Source: Entomortierella parvispora (taxonomy: Eukaryota; Mortierellomycota; Mortierellomycetes; Mortierellales; Mortierellaceae). From it: a stretch of 64,000 nt of DNA. Under the pieces are notes generated by a model. It was not told where the DNA came from and did not search any database. It saw nothing but the letters and a program-made list of their open reading frames with translations. Position numbers and translations under genes: made by a program. This document shows, one piece after another, positions 9,194 to 22,780 of the stretch. The stretch spans positions 868,001 to 932,000 of the forward strand of contig OY752152.1 in the NCBI GenBank assembly GCA_963573315.1, written 5' to 3'. The number at the start of each line of letters is the position of its first letter. The stretch's first letter is position 1.

Positions 9194-11083
9194 TTAGTAG
9201 ACATAGGGGATGAGCTTGTAAGGGACAGCCTTCATGTACTCGTCCCAGAACTTGCCGTACTTGCCCTTGCAGCGAGTGTGATCGCGCTGGATGCGGTGCA
9301 ACAACAGGATGGTCATGTAGATGATGTAGAAGTAAGGCAACAGGTGCTTGGTGCCGCAGGTCATGCACATGGCCAAAGAGATCAACAAGTCACCAACATA
9401 GTTGAAGTGACGGGAGAGACCCCAGTATCCAGAGCACAACAACAACGACTTGTGGGTCTTGCCATCCGAGGTGATGAACGAGGTGCGGATCACCTTGGCG
9501 GGCTTGCCCCAGATCATGCACTCGCCGTTGGTAGAACGGACAATGTCCTTCTGGTGGTTGACGGAACGGAAGATGAAGTATCCAGTGTAGCCAACGGTGA
9601 AGATGAAAGCAAACTGGAGAGGAGTCAAGTCAACGGGGTTGCGGACCAAGTAGTGGGACTGGAGGGTATACTGTTGAACGACGAAAATAGAAAGTAAAAG
9701 TAAAAAAGACATTAGTATTCAACTCGATGACGATCGCTATCTTTGAAAAAAAGAGCGACCCTTTAGCGCCAACATGATCTTGTAGAAAAAGACACTTACC
9801 AACCAGGGCAACCAGACGGAATCACCCCAGGCCAAGTAGAAGCCAAAGTGGTCGTGGGCGATATCGATGGTGCGCAAGTACCAGTCCTCGTTGTAGAAAA
9901 AGTCCAAGACGTAGGTGGCGTGCAACAAGTTCAACAAGATCATCGAGTTGGTGACATAGCCGATCTGCTGGTACTGGGCAGCAGCGAACGACAAGTTGAT
10001 CATGGTCCAGGCGACGATTCCAGGGCGACCATTGTGGAAGAGCTTGAAGTCAAAGAGCTTGCCGAAACGGGGGTTGAACTCGATACCCATAAGGAGATCA
10101 TAGATGAACGAACCCGAGAACTTGCGATCGGCAGGGTGAGAGGGGAAGGTGTAAGCCTTGATGTAGCAGAAGAAGGTCAAGAAATATCCGTACAAGTTGG
10201 CGGCGATCAAAAGACCACCCCAGTTGTCGTGAATGATCGACAGCTTCCACCAGCCAAAGTAGAGACCTCCGGCAGCGTAGATGGCGTGAGAGATGATCCA
10301 GGCGAGCAAGCCATTGACCTGTTTTGTTTGTAAAAAGGATTCTGTCAGTCAAAAGGGGGAAGAAGATCTTGGTGGCGCACAAACAGCAATTGAGCGCAAA
10401 AAAGCTTGAAAAAGGGTGAGGGTGTCCAAGAACACATCATACCTTGTAGGGAAGCAAGTGGCCGGCGGGGGTGCGCTGACCGTAACCGATCTGGGCGGGG
10501 AGGAAAGCGTAGAGGACAGCCTGGAAGGTCAACCAGGAGAAGAAGAGGCGCATGGCGTAGGGAGAGAACTGGGGCAACTCGCGGATGAGGAGGGTCTTGA
10601 GGGCCTCGAGCGAGTTGGTCGCAGTGTAGATCTCAAGGGCAGGGGCGGACATGGCACAGTTGTAGCCATTGCACGAGATGTAGGTGTAAAGGACCCAGAT
10701 GGGCGACATGACCAAGATGCCAAGCGAGATCAAGATGGTGCCGAAAGAGACATCTGCCCAAAAAAACAAAAAGATGATGGGGTAAGTTTGGCTTGTTCAT
10801 CTTGTTCATCTTGTTTTACAAAGAGGTGTCGACTTGTCAAGACTGTTCCTCCTCCAACTGAAGATGCCTGCTGCCGCTGTCCGTCCTCGGTTCTTGTCTC
10901 TTTTGTCGGTTCTTTGTTTCTTTTGCTCGGTTCCTGAAGTCGCAGGCAGGCCATGATGTTATTGATGCCGTTGCTGTTGTTCTCACCTCGATCACGACCC
11001 CAGGTCTTTCCGACCTGGGCATCGACCTTCTTGTCGACAGACTTTGCGTCTGCCTGGGCAGGTTTCCTCGACTGCACAGCCAT
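9194..11083 (-). CDS. DHCR7: 7-dehydrocholesterol (delta-7 sterol) reductase
   Basis: Four exons: 11083-10987, 10753-10443, 10318-9800, 9670-9194, total 467 residues, close to animal DHCR7 (~475). It reduces the C7-8 double bond of sterols with NADPH in the endoplasmic reticulum and belongs to the ERG4/ERG24/DHCR7/LBR family of multi-span reductases. DHCR7-type signatures are clear: [40 protein letters not shown], the cofactor-binding [14 protein letters not shown] and a [14 protein letters not shown]-terminus. Most fungi lack this enzyme and make ergosterol; Mortierella species are known for delta-7-reduced sterols such as desmosterol, and an enzyme of this type has been reported from M. alpina. 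The first exon encodes a short charged N-terminus with no signal peptide. Confidence 0.93.
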
Positions 11084-12005
11084 TGGTGTATATGGAGGGG
11101 GAGGAGGAGAGGAAAGGGAGGGGAGTGAAGAAGAGTGGAGAGAAGAGAAGAAAGGGAGAATCCAGAAACAGAGCGCTATTATTACAGAAAACCGGCTCCT
11201 GTCAGCTCACTTTTTTTTTTTCTTTTGCCGCTCCTCCTCGCGACAGGCTTCTGTGCCCTGTAGAGATAAGACAACTTTATTGAAGATACGCTTGCCCCGT
11301 CCTAACTTTTGTTTTCAATTTCATTTCTTACTGGTTTCTTTCCCACCCTCCCTTCTCTCCGGCAGACTTTGTTTGCTTCAACCCGGCTCATTCTGATCAA
11401 TTGAGCTGGCGCGCTTTCAGCCCTGTCCTTCTCCTCTTACTCTTGCAACTCCAGTACAGTTAGTTGTACTGTACAGTGCAGTCATACCGATTGCATCTGC
11501 TCCTTCACACCCACACGAACGCTGCTTCCAGACAAGTATAACCTGCAAAGAACAGTGACGAGAAATAAACAAAACGCGTGGGCGATCGAGCCTGTCCTCC
11601 CGATCGCCTGCACAGTTTGATAATAATTCCACGGCTCCAGTACGCTTTTCTATTTTTTCTTATTTCCTATAGAACTCGGCCCGTCCCTCGGCCTCTAACC
11701 CTTTGAGTCGACTGGGGTACCATCTCTCCTTCCAAGACCAAAAGCGCACAAACCTGCTACTCCAAAGAAAAAGAGGAAAAAAAAAAAAAAAAGCCCACAA
11801 CCCCGGATCCCCGCACGACCAATACAGGAGATCTTGGATCTGATTGGCTGCCTCGACCATCGTCCCATTCTTTCGCAGCAAATGCGATAATTTGGAAAAC
11901 TATGTCTTTGACGCGTGTAACTCGTTCTGCATCATCTTTTTTTATTATTTCTGGCAGGTTATCAACACATCGTTTCCAACAAACTCTTTCTTATCCAACT
12001 CTTCC
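11084..12005. other. Intergenic region between DHCR7 and the sacsin-like gene
   Basis: 922 bases, both neighbours minus strand. It holds the DHCR7 promoter/leader (pyrimidine-rich near 11090-11400 when read on the plus strand) and the 3' region of the giant gene. Short open frames on either strand have no recognisable content. Confidence 0.5.
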
Positions 12006-15000
12006 TCACTTGGCCATAATATTGGTAATGACTTCCAGATGCCTCCTGTGGCCCTCAAGCTCGTCCTTCATGGTTGCGATCTCGACTCCGCTCTTTGACT
12101 GGACATCCTTTAGCTCCTCTTGTAGCGTTGCGATCTCGCCCAGGACAAAAGACTTGAGTGTCTCAGCGTTGTCCTTGGTCCTAATGTACTTGTCGCAAAA
12201 CTCGACAATGGGCTTGCAGCTTCTCAGCTCTGCATGCTCTCGCACATCAAAGAGATTGCCATGAATGATCATATTGCCCTCAACCAATTCTGCTGCAATC
12301 AACTCCTTTAGTCGCAGGATTCGATATTCGTCCGCAAGGGCCAGTAGTGAAAGCAGGTACTGTACGCGTTCCGCTAGGAAATCCTCTTGCAGGGTCGTTG
12401 TTGCTGTTTTGGCCCCAGATCCATGAGCAGACATTGGAGGGCCATTCCAAGGAGTCAGCCTATGTTTGTACAGGTAGTAAACAACTCCCCAGAACCCAGA
12501 ATAAAAGTCTGGGTCATCATTTTCCAGATGACTCAAGTCAATCACCTCCACCGATGGATGCTCTGGGTCCCGACCTCCATTCTCGCCCCAAGGGCCTAAG
12601 AACCGGGTTCTGAAATGATCACTCCAATGGGCCAGGACAATCTTGTGGGCATAGATGGATTGTCCCGTCTCAAACCGGAAGCACACATCCATGAATCCGT
12701 TCACATAATCTTGGGACTCGAAAAAGTTGGAGAGAAGGTTAATGAAATCGCCTTGGCTTGGCGCGGGAGCCACTGTGACCTTGAAATCCACCTTGGTCAT
12801 CTCTCGAACACCTGCTGCAGTCAGGAAGGCACGATACTGGGCTAGTTTAGGGTGGACGAGCTCATGGGTCGCGGTCGAATTCTCCACATCCAAGATGAGT
12901 TGAATAGGGAAGAACCAGGCGCTACGGTCTGTCGTCTCTTTTTCAAAGGAGTTGTACAGGTAAGGCGCGGTCACAGTCTTCAGGAGGCCGGTGAGCTCAT
13001 TCATTTGGGTCGGAGACTTTGCAGCAAACCTGTTGAGGGCTTCGTAGGTGCCTCGTAGCATCACCTGAAGGTTCAGTTGTTCGGTGTCCGAGGTCCACTT
13101 GGGCGCGATGTCCCGGACCAAAGCGTGTAGATGATCGACAATGGATTGGATTCGAGGCTCGCCCACTCCCTTCCAAACTTTCCGGGCATTTGCTGAAGGC
13201 AGAAGATCTTTAGGGAAGAATCCACATTGCGTCCAGGCAATATTTATGTAATCGTTTTCCAGTACCAAGTCTGAGAAACACATGTAGCTCGGAAGCATAG
13301 GCGCCAGATGGCCGTAGAGATCAAACGCAATGGTCGATACTGGGACAAAAGTCCATTTCGCCAGCATCCAATTGGCAGACGATGGCTTGTTGTAAATCCT
13401 GCTTACTAGAGCTTTAGCCATCCCTTTTGTTTGAACAGCATTGGGACGAGTCTTGACTTCCTCCAGTACGGCCTCGGCACACTCGACCAAGACTTGATCC
13501 TGACTCGACTGTCGAACCCTTGTCATTGTGTTTCTCTCACGCTCGAGGATTATCCACACACTTTGGTCTGGGAATCGGCCGGGAGACCTGTTCCCATGAA
13601 CAAGGGTCAGTAATCCATCCATAGGATCATACAGCTCGTCACTCGAGTGTATCGTGCCATCGCGCGCAAGGATGATTTTTCCAGTCTGCAAGAGATTTTT
13701 TGCCTCGGTACTCTGAAGCGAGCCACCTTTGGCGATTTCGACAAGGTTTGCCAAGAAACTCGTGTAAGCCGTCAAATTAGTCGCATTGTAGGTAGGTCTG
13801 AACAACTGAGCCTGCAACCGTGGGATGATGCGATCGCGGGTGAACTGTGTCAGGTGAACGGTCCGTACCCCCATGTTCTTGAATATCTGGACCTGTTTCC
13901 CCGGAGAAAAGTTCAACACGTCGTGGCTATCTCCTAAATGGCGAATGTCGTATTGTCCTTCGATAATCATGTTGCCATGCGCGCAGATAAGTTCATTGCT
14001 AGCCGCGAAAGATGGCCAGATTCGAAGATGGCCGAGCTCGGCCAAAGTTGACTTCGGAATCTCGTGGGAACCTTTGGTGATAACATCTCTCAGAGTTGCG
14101 GCTTCTGTAGTGTCAAACGTCATTCCGCCGAGTGACCCTCCCTTCTTGATGAATGTAGCAATCACGTTGGCATTGGAGCTGGCTTGGTTTTTTTCCAGCA
14201 TCTTGTGCTTGTCATTGTCTTCCCACCGGAAAACAACAACGCCCACGCGTTGCAAGGCATCCCCAAGCTTTATCAGCATGGACGATCTATCGATACGTTG
14301 ATCTTCTTCCACCTTCAGTGCACCGACGTGGTGCTTCAAAGGAACGAACGTTCCCCAGATCGTTTTGAGGATAGGCAAGTCGCCAAATCCAATCCAATCA
14401 GTGGGACTACATCCCTTGATATACTCCCAGAACCGCGACATTTTTTCAACGGGAATGCCGGTACTATTCTCGGCGCAGACATAGTCGGTGAACTTTGCCG
14501 GTGGGAGAGCCATCACACCATAGCGAGCGTTCTTTTCGAGAGCCTTGAGGGCTTTTGGAAGCCTGCCTGTCGAAGATCTGAACATGCTCTCTTTGACAAA
14601 GTCTTTGTGATTCTTGATCAACACACGCGCGGTAGAGTTGGCGGTGTAGTGTACACAGGTTGGGGATAGATTCGCCCAAGTGCCATCTTGAAGAGGAAGA
14701 AGGGGTAGGCCTTGCAAATCGACGCCCTCTTGGTCCTTTTCCGCCAAAATTCCCAACAACAACTCGAGCATCCATTCGCGTCCTTCCTCACTCTGGATCT
14801 TTGCCATAAAATCGTCATGCCCTCGAAGGACCACGCGAATCAAACCCGCATCCACCTGAGTGCTGCCAAGAGACGACTTTCCCCAGTGATAAATAGCCGA
14901 GTTGGTCACCGATGGATTACACTCGAGGTATGGTACATCGTTTTCTCGCAATAGTTGCTCCAGTTTCCGCATGGCTCCAGCAGGGGGTTGCTTGGCAAAT

Positions 15001-18000
15001 TTCATGGGGAAATAAGCTCCTCCACCATTGACTCCAATGACACTGTGTCCATTCTCTGGTCTCTTGTTGACAAGAATTGGGAAAATGGGACTTTGATGCG
15101 CAAGTTCCCAGAATCGAATCACCATCGGAGAGGTGTCACCCAAGGATCTAAGGGGCCATAATCCAAAATATGATTCCAGCAGGTGATGGAAGGAACCTTT
15201 GTACTGGGGTGAGTCCAGACGGTCGAATTTGAATCGTAAAAGACAGGCCATGGCCCTGATTATCAATGGCGAGAGGAGTTCTTTGAGCATATACTCGTTC
15301 CAGCGAGCCGCGTCGTTGTCAGCTGGACTGGTGACCAAGCCCTTTCTGCTAGAGAGCAGCGCAAAAACACCATGGATATGGAAAGGCAGGTCGGCAAAAA
15401 TGGACGTAGGAAGGAAAGAAAACACGCGTCCTCTCGCCAAACCGGCCTCCTCCTTGGAAAGTTCAAGAGGCAAGGCAATGCCACGATGTGGGGTCCAGCG
15501 ATTTCTGGAAGCTGTTTCTCGAATCCAAGAAGTGTTGTCTGAAAACGTACGGTTGGCACCCACGAGCCATGTTGCAGTTGTTAAAAGTTGATCCGATGGC
15601 CCAAACGAACGAATGCGCACCTTCCGGAAATCAGGAATGATTCCTCCATCCTCCTTGTAAGGATCTGAATCCTTTTCAACCAGCAGCCTATCCCTATCGC
15701 TGGAAAGTACTTCGACTTTTTTGATTTGATCCAGGAAAAGCAAAGAGATTTTGGCGAGCTCCGTCCAGTGATCAAACATGTTCTTGGCCCTTAACACGCT
15801 CCATGACTCGAAAAATGCACTCGAAGCCTGAGCAGTTGAACTAGGTGGGTCATGGCGGAGCGGCAGTCGGAAGAGGGTGCCGTGAAAATGACTTTTCATA
15901 TCACAGCCGAACCGATTTAGATACGGTGCCACTTGTCCGGGGAACTTTTGCGCCAGCTGCGATTTGATAAAGTCGATGCGGACGGCTCCTTCAGAAACCA
16001 TCTTACCCATGCGTTGTCTCTGAGGGAGATATTGGTGTTTTGGATCAAAAATGACAATGTGACGACCACTAACAACGCTTGGGAGGTCGGTGACATGGTA
16101 GGCAGTGTTGAATCCAAGACCATGACGACCAATTTTCTTGGGATCATTGCCTGCCATAAATAAAATATCATTAGAACAACGGATCAAGCAAAAGAACATC
16201 CTATCAAATCAAATAACGCCTCCTTACTCTTGCTGCCCATGGCCATTTTGCGCAGCCCGTCAAAGTCCTCAGGGGTGAACTCTGCATTGTTCCAGATCAG
16301 CAGTGCAGGCCCTTGTCCCACCGACATTTTCTCATTGAGGATGCGTCCACCGATATAAGACTGATCATCTAGCATGACCGAGAACTTGGTGGCTCCAGCA
16401 TCGGCGGCATTTTGTAAGAACTCTGTAAATATGTTGTCTGGTCCATAATCGTTGAGAATGTTCTTGATCGTATTCTCCACGCTGACTTCCTGTTCCCAGT
16501 TCTGAAAAAACTCGTCGTCGCATCCATTCCAGATCTTTTCAGAAAGCATGGGGATGAGCAGTGTCGATGCCGTGCTCTTAGAAATCCGATTGCTACAGAA
16601 GACTTCTGCCGGATCTTGCATATCGGTCGATTCCGCCATATCGTTGTACACAACTTCGGAGAGCTTGCACAATTGTGACCCCTCCGTCAATACCAGAAGA
16701 TCAGGTGAGAAGGCCACTCCCGTTTTCACTTTGGCGATAGTGTCAAGGATACGAAGCGCGAGCGCAGAATCTTGATCACTCAGTTGAGAATCGCTGCCGT
16801 AAGCAGAGTTGATCTTCAGCAAAATGGCCTCCATGTCCTCGGATGTCACCTCTTCTCGAACACCCAAGGCTCGAAACAGCCTCACAAAGTCCGAGTCTGG
16901 CACCTGAATGACATGAGGGGAGAGGTTGCAATCCTCTCGAATCTTGATCGCTACGTTGCCAATCGCATGCAGATTTCTGTTGATCAAGATACAATGATGG
17001 GGAGCCAGGGTGCTCTTCATGATCGAAACCTGTTGTGGATCATTGAGGTAGCTGTTTAAGTTCCGATAGATGGCCTGGACTGACTCCTCAAAATTTTCAG
17101 GGACGCGACCAGACAAGTTCTGAGCAGAAAGATCGACAAGATGGGCAAGGACAGCCTGCAACGGAGGAGATCCTGTCCAACCCAAGATTGTTTTGAGATA
17201 TATGTTGGTGCAAACCAATGTCGACGCCGGCAGTTGCGAACCGATGATCAGACTTTCGGCTTCTGGGCGGCACTGACTTGGCTTATAGAGTCGGATAGGG
17301 TCGCTGCCTTGAGCTCGAGCTGGTACCCAGGCGAGGTTCTGCACAATCGCAACAAACTTGCTGGAGTCCGAATGTACAGACTTGATTCCGGCGTTTAATC
17401 GAGCAAAAAAATCCGAAATCAGTGGCATTGTCTCGGACTGGTTGTTCAGCGAATCCACAGATAGGGTAGAAAACTTCTGCAAGCGGTTAACAATGAACGC
17501 GGCGTCAAATTGAGTGGTCATTCCGAGGCTGGCAAGTACCGCCAAGATGTCAGGTGCGTCGTACATCCCTGCAGGGAAAACACGCTCGTTTGGTAGAACG
17601 AACTGGGAAAGGTCGCGAACTATCGCCATCGCCGGAGATAACTTCGTAGTTTCCTCATTATTCGCTGACAAGGATTGCACATCAACAAAAGGCACATCCT
17701 TAAGGAGAGACTTGAAGTCGTGATGCGGGCGATGTCGGTAGAAGTTAGGCAAGAATGCCGCCATGATTGCATTCCACTGACTGACGAAAGCACTGCCCTG
17801 TGAGAAAAGTTGGAACCAGTACTCGTGCTCAGGAATATCAGATATTTTAAAAATGGTTCGCAGATGTGCCAACATGGGCTGATCCCTTTTCAGAAGAGTA
17901 ATCGAGGTCAACTCCCAGGGATGATCGTACGAAGAAAAATCTTGACAAATCCTTGAGCCGTTGACCCCATTGAGATCTTGGAGTGGCATCAACTCGGTCG

Positions 18001-20887
18001 AGATGTATCCTTGAAATATAGGGAGCCTTCCAAGGACCCATCTCTGGGTGTTGGTGATGGAGCTGCGGTGTGAAAGAGTGCTCGACACATAATCGCAGAG
18101 AATCCTGCGCTGAAATTGGCTCAGAATTGAAAAGATGTCGCCTGGCTTGTCTGCAAGGAGTGTGAGAACTGAACCAACATCAGTGACACTGAGGAAGCAT
18201 TGACTCCACCATGAAAACTCGTCTTGGAAGCCGCTGCGGACAACATAGCATCCAAGATTAGTGCCTAAAAGACCGAGCACTTGGTCGATATTCAGATGGC
18301 TAGCGAGAACATCTGATCGATGAATAATTTTTTGCTCTTGCTTGAGTGGAGCAAGGAGCGCTCCTTCAATGGGAACAAGATGGCAGCCAAGGAGAGGCCT
18401 CAAGGTCGCATCATCCAATTGTGCTTTACGAAGCAAGCTCCAGATGTCCTTGATCCATTCGTCGGACAAGAAAACCCCAGCCGTGGGCTGAGGAATGGCC
18501 AAAGGCGAGCGACACTGGTCATAGTACAGCTCAGTGTTGAAAGAGTCGCGAATTTTGGACACGAGAGTAGAGTGTGGCATAGCCGAAATGAAACTGGAAA
18601 AGCTTCTGGAATAAATCCTGAATCCAGAGAGATTGATGAGGCTGGCACTGACAATACCGTCGTTCGCGAACTGAAGAGCACGACAGGTCATGTCGTCAAC
18701 GATATATCTATAATAGAGGAGATGTCACAGAGTTAATAAACATTGCCAATCTTCAGATTCGGTATCAAGAAGGCAGGAATTACCTTGAGCTCGCAAACGA
18801 CATTCTAAACTCTGTCCAAGTCCCATTCGCCATAGGAAGCAGAGGCAGACCCTCAAGGTCCCTGATACAACCATCACGAGTGCAATAGTCTAGGATCTGA
18901 GTCTTGGCCTCGTCGGATATGATATCTCGCCAGCTGTCCTTTCTCTCGCGGAGGAGGTCGCGCACCTTCTGTGGTGTAAGGATATTATCTCGGACGCCAC
19001 TGTCTTCAACAACACTACGAAGGACGTTGGCAATATGTTGAGGCACACCACAAACCAAGTTGGTCATTCTTTTCAAGAGATTCAAGAGCAGCGGATATTT
19101 GTTCATCTCCGGATCTGCAATGGTTGCGCTCTGGTATGAGACGGCGTGTTGGCTACCATGAGGTGAATCGGCAAAGAAGACCCTGAGCTGGCTGTTGAGC
19201 ACAATTTCTTTGATGCACTTTTGCAAGAGATCCCTCCAGAGGAAATCAATACCAAGGCCATTTGTGGCGGGGTGAGGCCAGAGTTCATAGTTGGCTCCAT
19301 GACTGCTACCAATTGAGTCCAGCAACTGAACATAGGCCACTGGAAGGATACGCTTGCACAGGAACTCGTTCCAGCTCGACTTGATGCCCTGGGAGGACTG
19401 GCTTGCAATGTCGTCAGTGTAGTTCGTCCAGATCTCTCGTCGACTCTGCTTGACAGCAAAATGACCGTTGATGTGAACGGGGTGCGGAGTGTGGATTCCC
19501 AGTGGAAGGAAGCAGAACAGGTTGGATCTTCCCACATTTGCGGCAGGGTCCACGGGAGCGGCAAGGCCGACCCAAGGGATCATACGCTGATCTGCAATGT
19601 CGGCACCGTATTCGGTCTTCATAATTCGCCTTGCCTCTGGCACGCTGCCAATATAGCCAACCACGGCCCACTCCTCCTCTGTGACTGACCCGTCTTCATG
19701 TGTAAGTCTGAAAACGGGACGGATGGAGTACTGGAGTGTCCTGGTGCGATCGTCATGGTCGGATGCGTGGACATGGCTCTTCAATTGAGCCATGAAGGCC
19801 TCTCGCTGAGCTCGAACTTCGAGGTCATTCACAATCTCGATCTCGAAGAGCTTGTGGATGGTCGGGTCGGACTCTCGGCGTTCGTAGATGACCATTCGCT
19901 CGATGTACTTGAGAAAGAGAAGGCATTTGATGGCCTCACTCTTTAGACTCATGAGCATCTCACGGACCTACAGCAATCCACATTCAAGTCAGCTGGAAGC
20001 TGCAGCAAGTGGCGCAATGCATGCATTTGCCATATACCACATAACATCGCCTATTACCTTCTCGGCAGGATATGCACTCTTGGACAGCTCGGACGTCTTG
20101 GCTTGTTCCCGAGTTCGCAGTGGAAAGCGGAAGATGGTGCCGCTGTAAGGCTTTGCAAAGTCAATGTCCTCTTTGATGGCAAAGAGCTCGAGCTGACCGG
20201 GGAATGACTTCAGACCTTGACCATTTTCGGTGAAGCTACCCTGGACACCACCACGAAGGGGGTATCCGTTGAAGATCCTCATGTGAGGCTCAATGATGAC
20301 CATCTTGTCGCCCGAGATGAAGGAGGGTGTGTCTGTCATATGGTAAACGCTGCACAGTACAATGAAAAAGATGGTCATTAAGGATTGATGCGCCTGAACA
20401 AGGATGGTGCATCAAGAATCGAGTGATCGAGGGGGGGGGGAAGCGCCGACTGTGCGCTCAAAACGAGACAAAGAGGGCATGGCCGCGTGAAAAGAGGAAT
20501 CGAACGGATGAAGGGGCTAACGGCTCACCTGTTGAAACCGATACCCATCTGGCCAATCTTGCGCTCGTCGTCCTTCTTGCCACTCGCGGCAAGATTTCTC
20601 AGGGACTTGAAGTCGCCCTGCTCAAAGAGCGAGTCGTTTCCAGCCAAGAGAGCAGGGCCCTGGTACTCCTTCATGGCTGGGTTGAAGAGTCGCTCTGGAT
20701 TTTCGGGGTGGTGTTGGTGGTCGAGGAGGTACCACTGAACTCGCGAGCATGCATCCTCGCTGTTCTGGAGGAGCTCACGTGCGATTTGGGTGCCATCCGG
20801 GTATTCTTGTAGAATGCCGGCGACGCGGCGCGTCAACGGTTCGACGACCTCGAACGAGTCGAAGTTGTCCATTGTAAGGACGGTCAT
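12006..20887 (-). CDS. Sacsin-like giant protein: two GHKL ATPase modules plus C-terminal BTB/POZ domain
   Basis: Five exons: 20887-20529, 20349-20058, 19967-18784, 18707-16228, 16150-12006. All phases close, giving 2,819 residues. The first module (residues ~10-330) has a Bergerat N-box (RELLQNSEDA) and GIGFNSVYHMTDTPS after splicing. The second begins near residue 1370 with TEFLQNAADAG, then a G-rich box GRHGLGFNTAYHVTDLPS assembled across the last intron. Both match the sacsin repeat (SIRPT), an Hsp90-like ATPase fold linked to co-chaperone function. Both copies keep the Asn of the N-box. Near residues 2590-2700 lies a BTB-like segment (VCFRFETGQSIYAHKIVLAHWSDHF), followed by a short coiled coil to the end. 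A role in protein quality control or ubiquitin-linked chaperoning is inference. An in-frame ATG six codons in is an alternative start. Confidence 0.88.
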
Positions 20888-21356
20888 TGGTAACGAGAAA
20901 TGTGTGTGTGTGTGAGAGAGAGAGAGGTGCGTGTGCGCAAAGCAAGGGGAACAAAAAGAGCAAGTGGAGTGAAGAGGAAGAGAGGAAGGGAGGGAGAGAG
21001 CAAAGAAAGAAGGAAGAAAAGAGAGAAAGAAAAAGAGGGTTGGCGAAGTGTGGATGTGCTGTGTGGGGAGTGGTTAGGAAGAAGAAAGGCGAAGGAAGGG
21101 AAGACAGAGAAGAAACACACACAGAGTGAGAGAGAGCAAACAAAAGAGAAACCAAAGGGTGCCTGGCCTGGGCTGTACACAGAGGAGAGAAAGCATGGTA
21201 AGCGACATTGCCGTCCGTCGCACAGAGGATGCGCCACAGCAAGCATCGCACTGCACTGCACTCTTTCTCTTTTTCTCTTTTCCTCCCTCTTTCTTCGCCC
21301 CCCATGTCCCCGCTGTCTAGTCCTCTTTGTCCGCCCATCCCCGTCGACCCTCTGTC
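20888..21356. other. Purine-rich intergenic region between divergent sacsin-like gene and F-box pseudogene
   Basis: The plus strand is strongly purine-rich (GA/AAG runs, including a GTGTGTGAGAGAGAGAG microsatellite near 20900). Read from the sacsin-like gene this is a pyrimidine-rich leader, common upstream of fungal start codons. No gene. Confidence 0.5.
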
Positions 21357-22780
21357 ATGACCTGTGCTTCGCCTTCCACAATCGCCCTCCGGATTCCTGA
21401 AATTCTCACGCTCATTGCCGAATGCATTCCTCTCTGGATTCCTCATGAGAACAGCCGTTTCATCTTCCGGCCCGCGATTCTGCTTCGACTCTGCCGCGTC
21501 TCCAAGACCTGGCGCCAAACCCTGGTTCCCGTGGTCTGGCGACTCCACTGTTCCTTGGAACAGGTCCGAGTCCCGCTCTCAGTCTTAGAAGAAAACAGCG
21601 TCCACGCCAGATATTATGAGGAAAACTTCCAAGTCGCCAGAAGCTCACTGTAATGTACGACTTTACCCTCGTCCGGCGGATGAGGATCGAAGAGAAAGGC
21701 ATCGCAGCGTTAAAGTGGCTTCGCCAAACCACTGTCCTAACTCATCTTCATTGGACATATATCTCGACAAACGTCAGCCCCAACCTCCTAGATCTCTTTG
21801 GGTCAATCCAGTCCCCGCTCACGACACTCCAATTTCACTGCTGGGATATTCCGCCTCACATGCTGCTCGACATCCTGGCCCGTCTTCCGTACCTCACCTT
21901 CCTGTCGTTGAGTACCACTTCGTCTCGTGTCTGTGCGATGTCCTTACCGGAAGCGACTTATCCCCCTCTTCGTCTTAAGGAATTTACAACGATATCACCG
22001 GGACGAATACATCCATCTTCCGGCAGATTCTGGCTTGCAGCCTGACCTAGAACGCCTGATCTTCAATGGAGAATTCCCCCGCTCTGAGGTATTGCCTGAA
22101 ATTGTCCAGAACCCTTTCATGCTCCAAGGCTTGAAACGGGTCAAAGAGTTTTGTCCAAACGTCAAGACGGTTCAGCTAAGGTACACATGCCCAGAATACT
22201 TCTTCAAGGGTCAATCCCATTGTGTGGCGGTCGTGGCTGTTCCTGGACAGGTGGGGAGTGGGCATTACTTCAATTGAGGGCATTGGTCCCTTCCTTTCAG
22301 AGCTTGATCTCAAAGATGGTTTTCTGCGAGGCAAGTACCTTGCAGAGTATAAAAATCAGCTGCAATATGGATGAGGTGGAGATGAACGCAAGGAACCTTT
22401 TGAAGATCGTCAGTTCACTAAAGTTTTTGCATCTGAATACTCTTCATTTCTTTGGAGAGTATCAATTTACAAAACCGGCAACGTTCGCACTCTTTGAAAA
22501 GAAATGGGCCTGCATTCACCTGGAAAGACTCTTGTTGAACGGTCTTTGGAACCTCAAGAGTGAGGACAAAGCTACAATTACGATTTTATCGAACGGAGAG
22601 ACAGCCAGTTGGAGACCTTCTTGGCAAAAGTCGCGATTTGGCAAGAAATTACAAGAGTTGGTCCACCTGCGACTAAACGAACTACCAAAACTTTCGTATG
22701 TTTCTCTGGATGGGGTGTGGTATGAGAAAGTACCGCGCCAATTTTTTCTTTCGTCCCCTCAATTGCGCCTTAGCCCTTAG
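21357..22780 (+). pseudogene. F-box/LRR-type protein pseudogene with several frameshifts
   Basis: The first ~90 codons (from ATG 21357) encode a typical Mortierella F-box start (RIPEILTLIAECI...LCRVSKTWRQTLVPVVW). The frame then ends at 21651. Related leucine-rich coding sequence continues in a second frame (~21650-22010: KWLRQTTVLTHLHWTYIST), returns to the first frame (~22010-22190: LERLIFNGEFPRSEVL) and moves back (~22270-22780, ending VSLDGVWYEKVPRQFFL). At least three frame changes occur without usable splice signals between them, and full-length relatives are usually intronless. F-box proteins recruit substrates to SCF ubiquitin ligases through Skp1; this copy looks dead. Sequencing indels are the alternative explanation. 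Confidence 0.7.
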
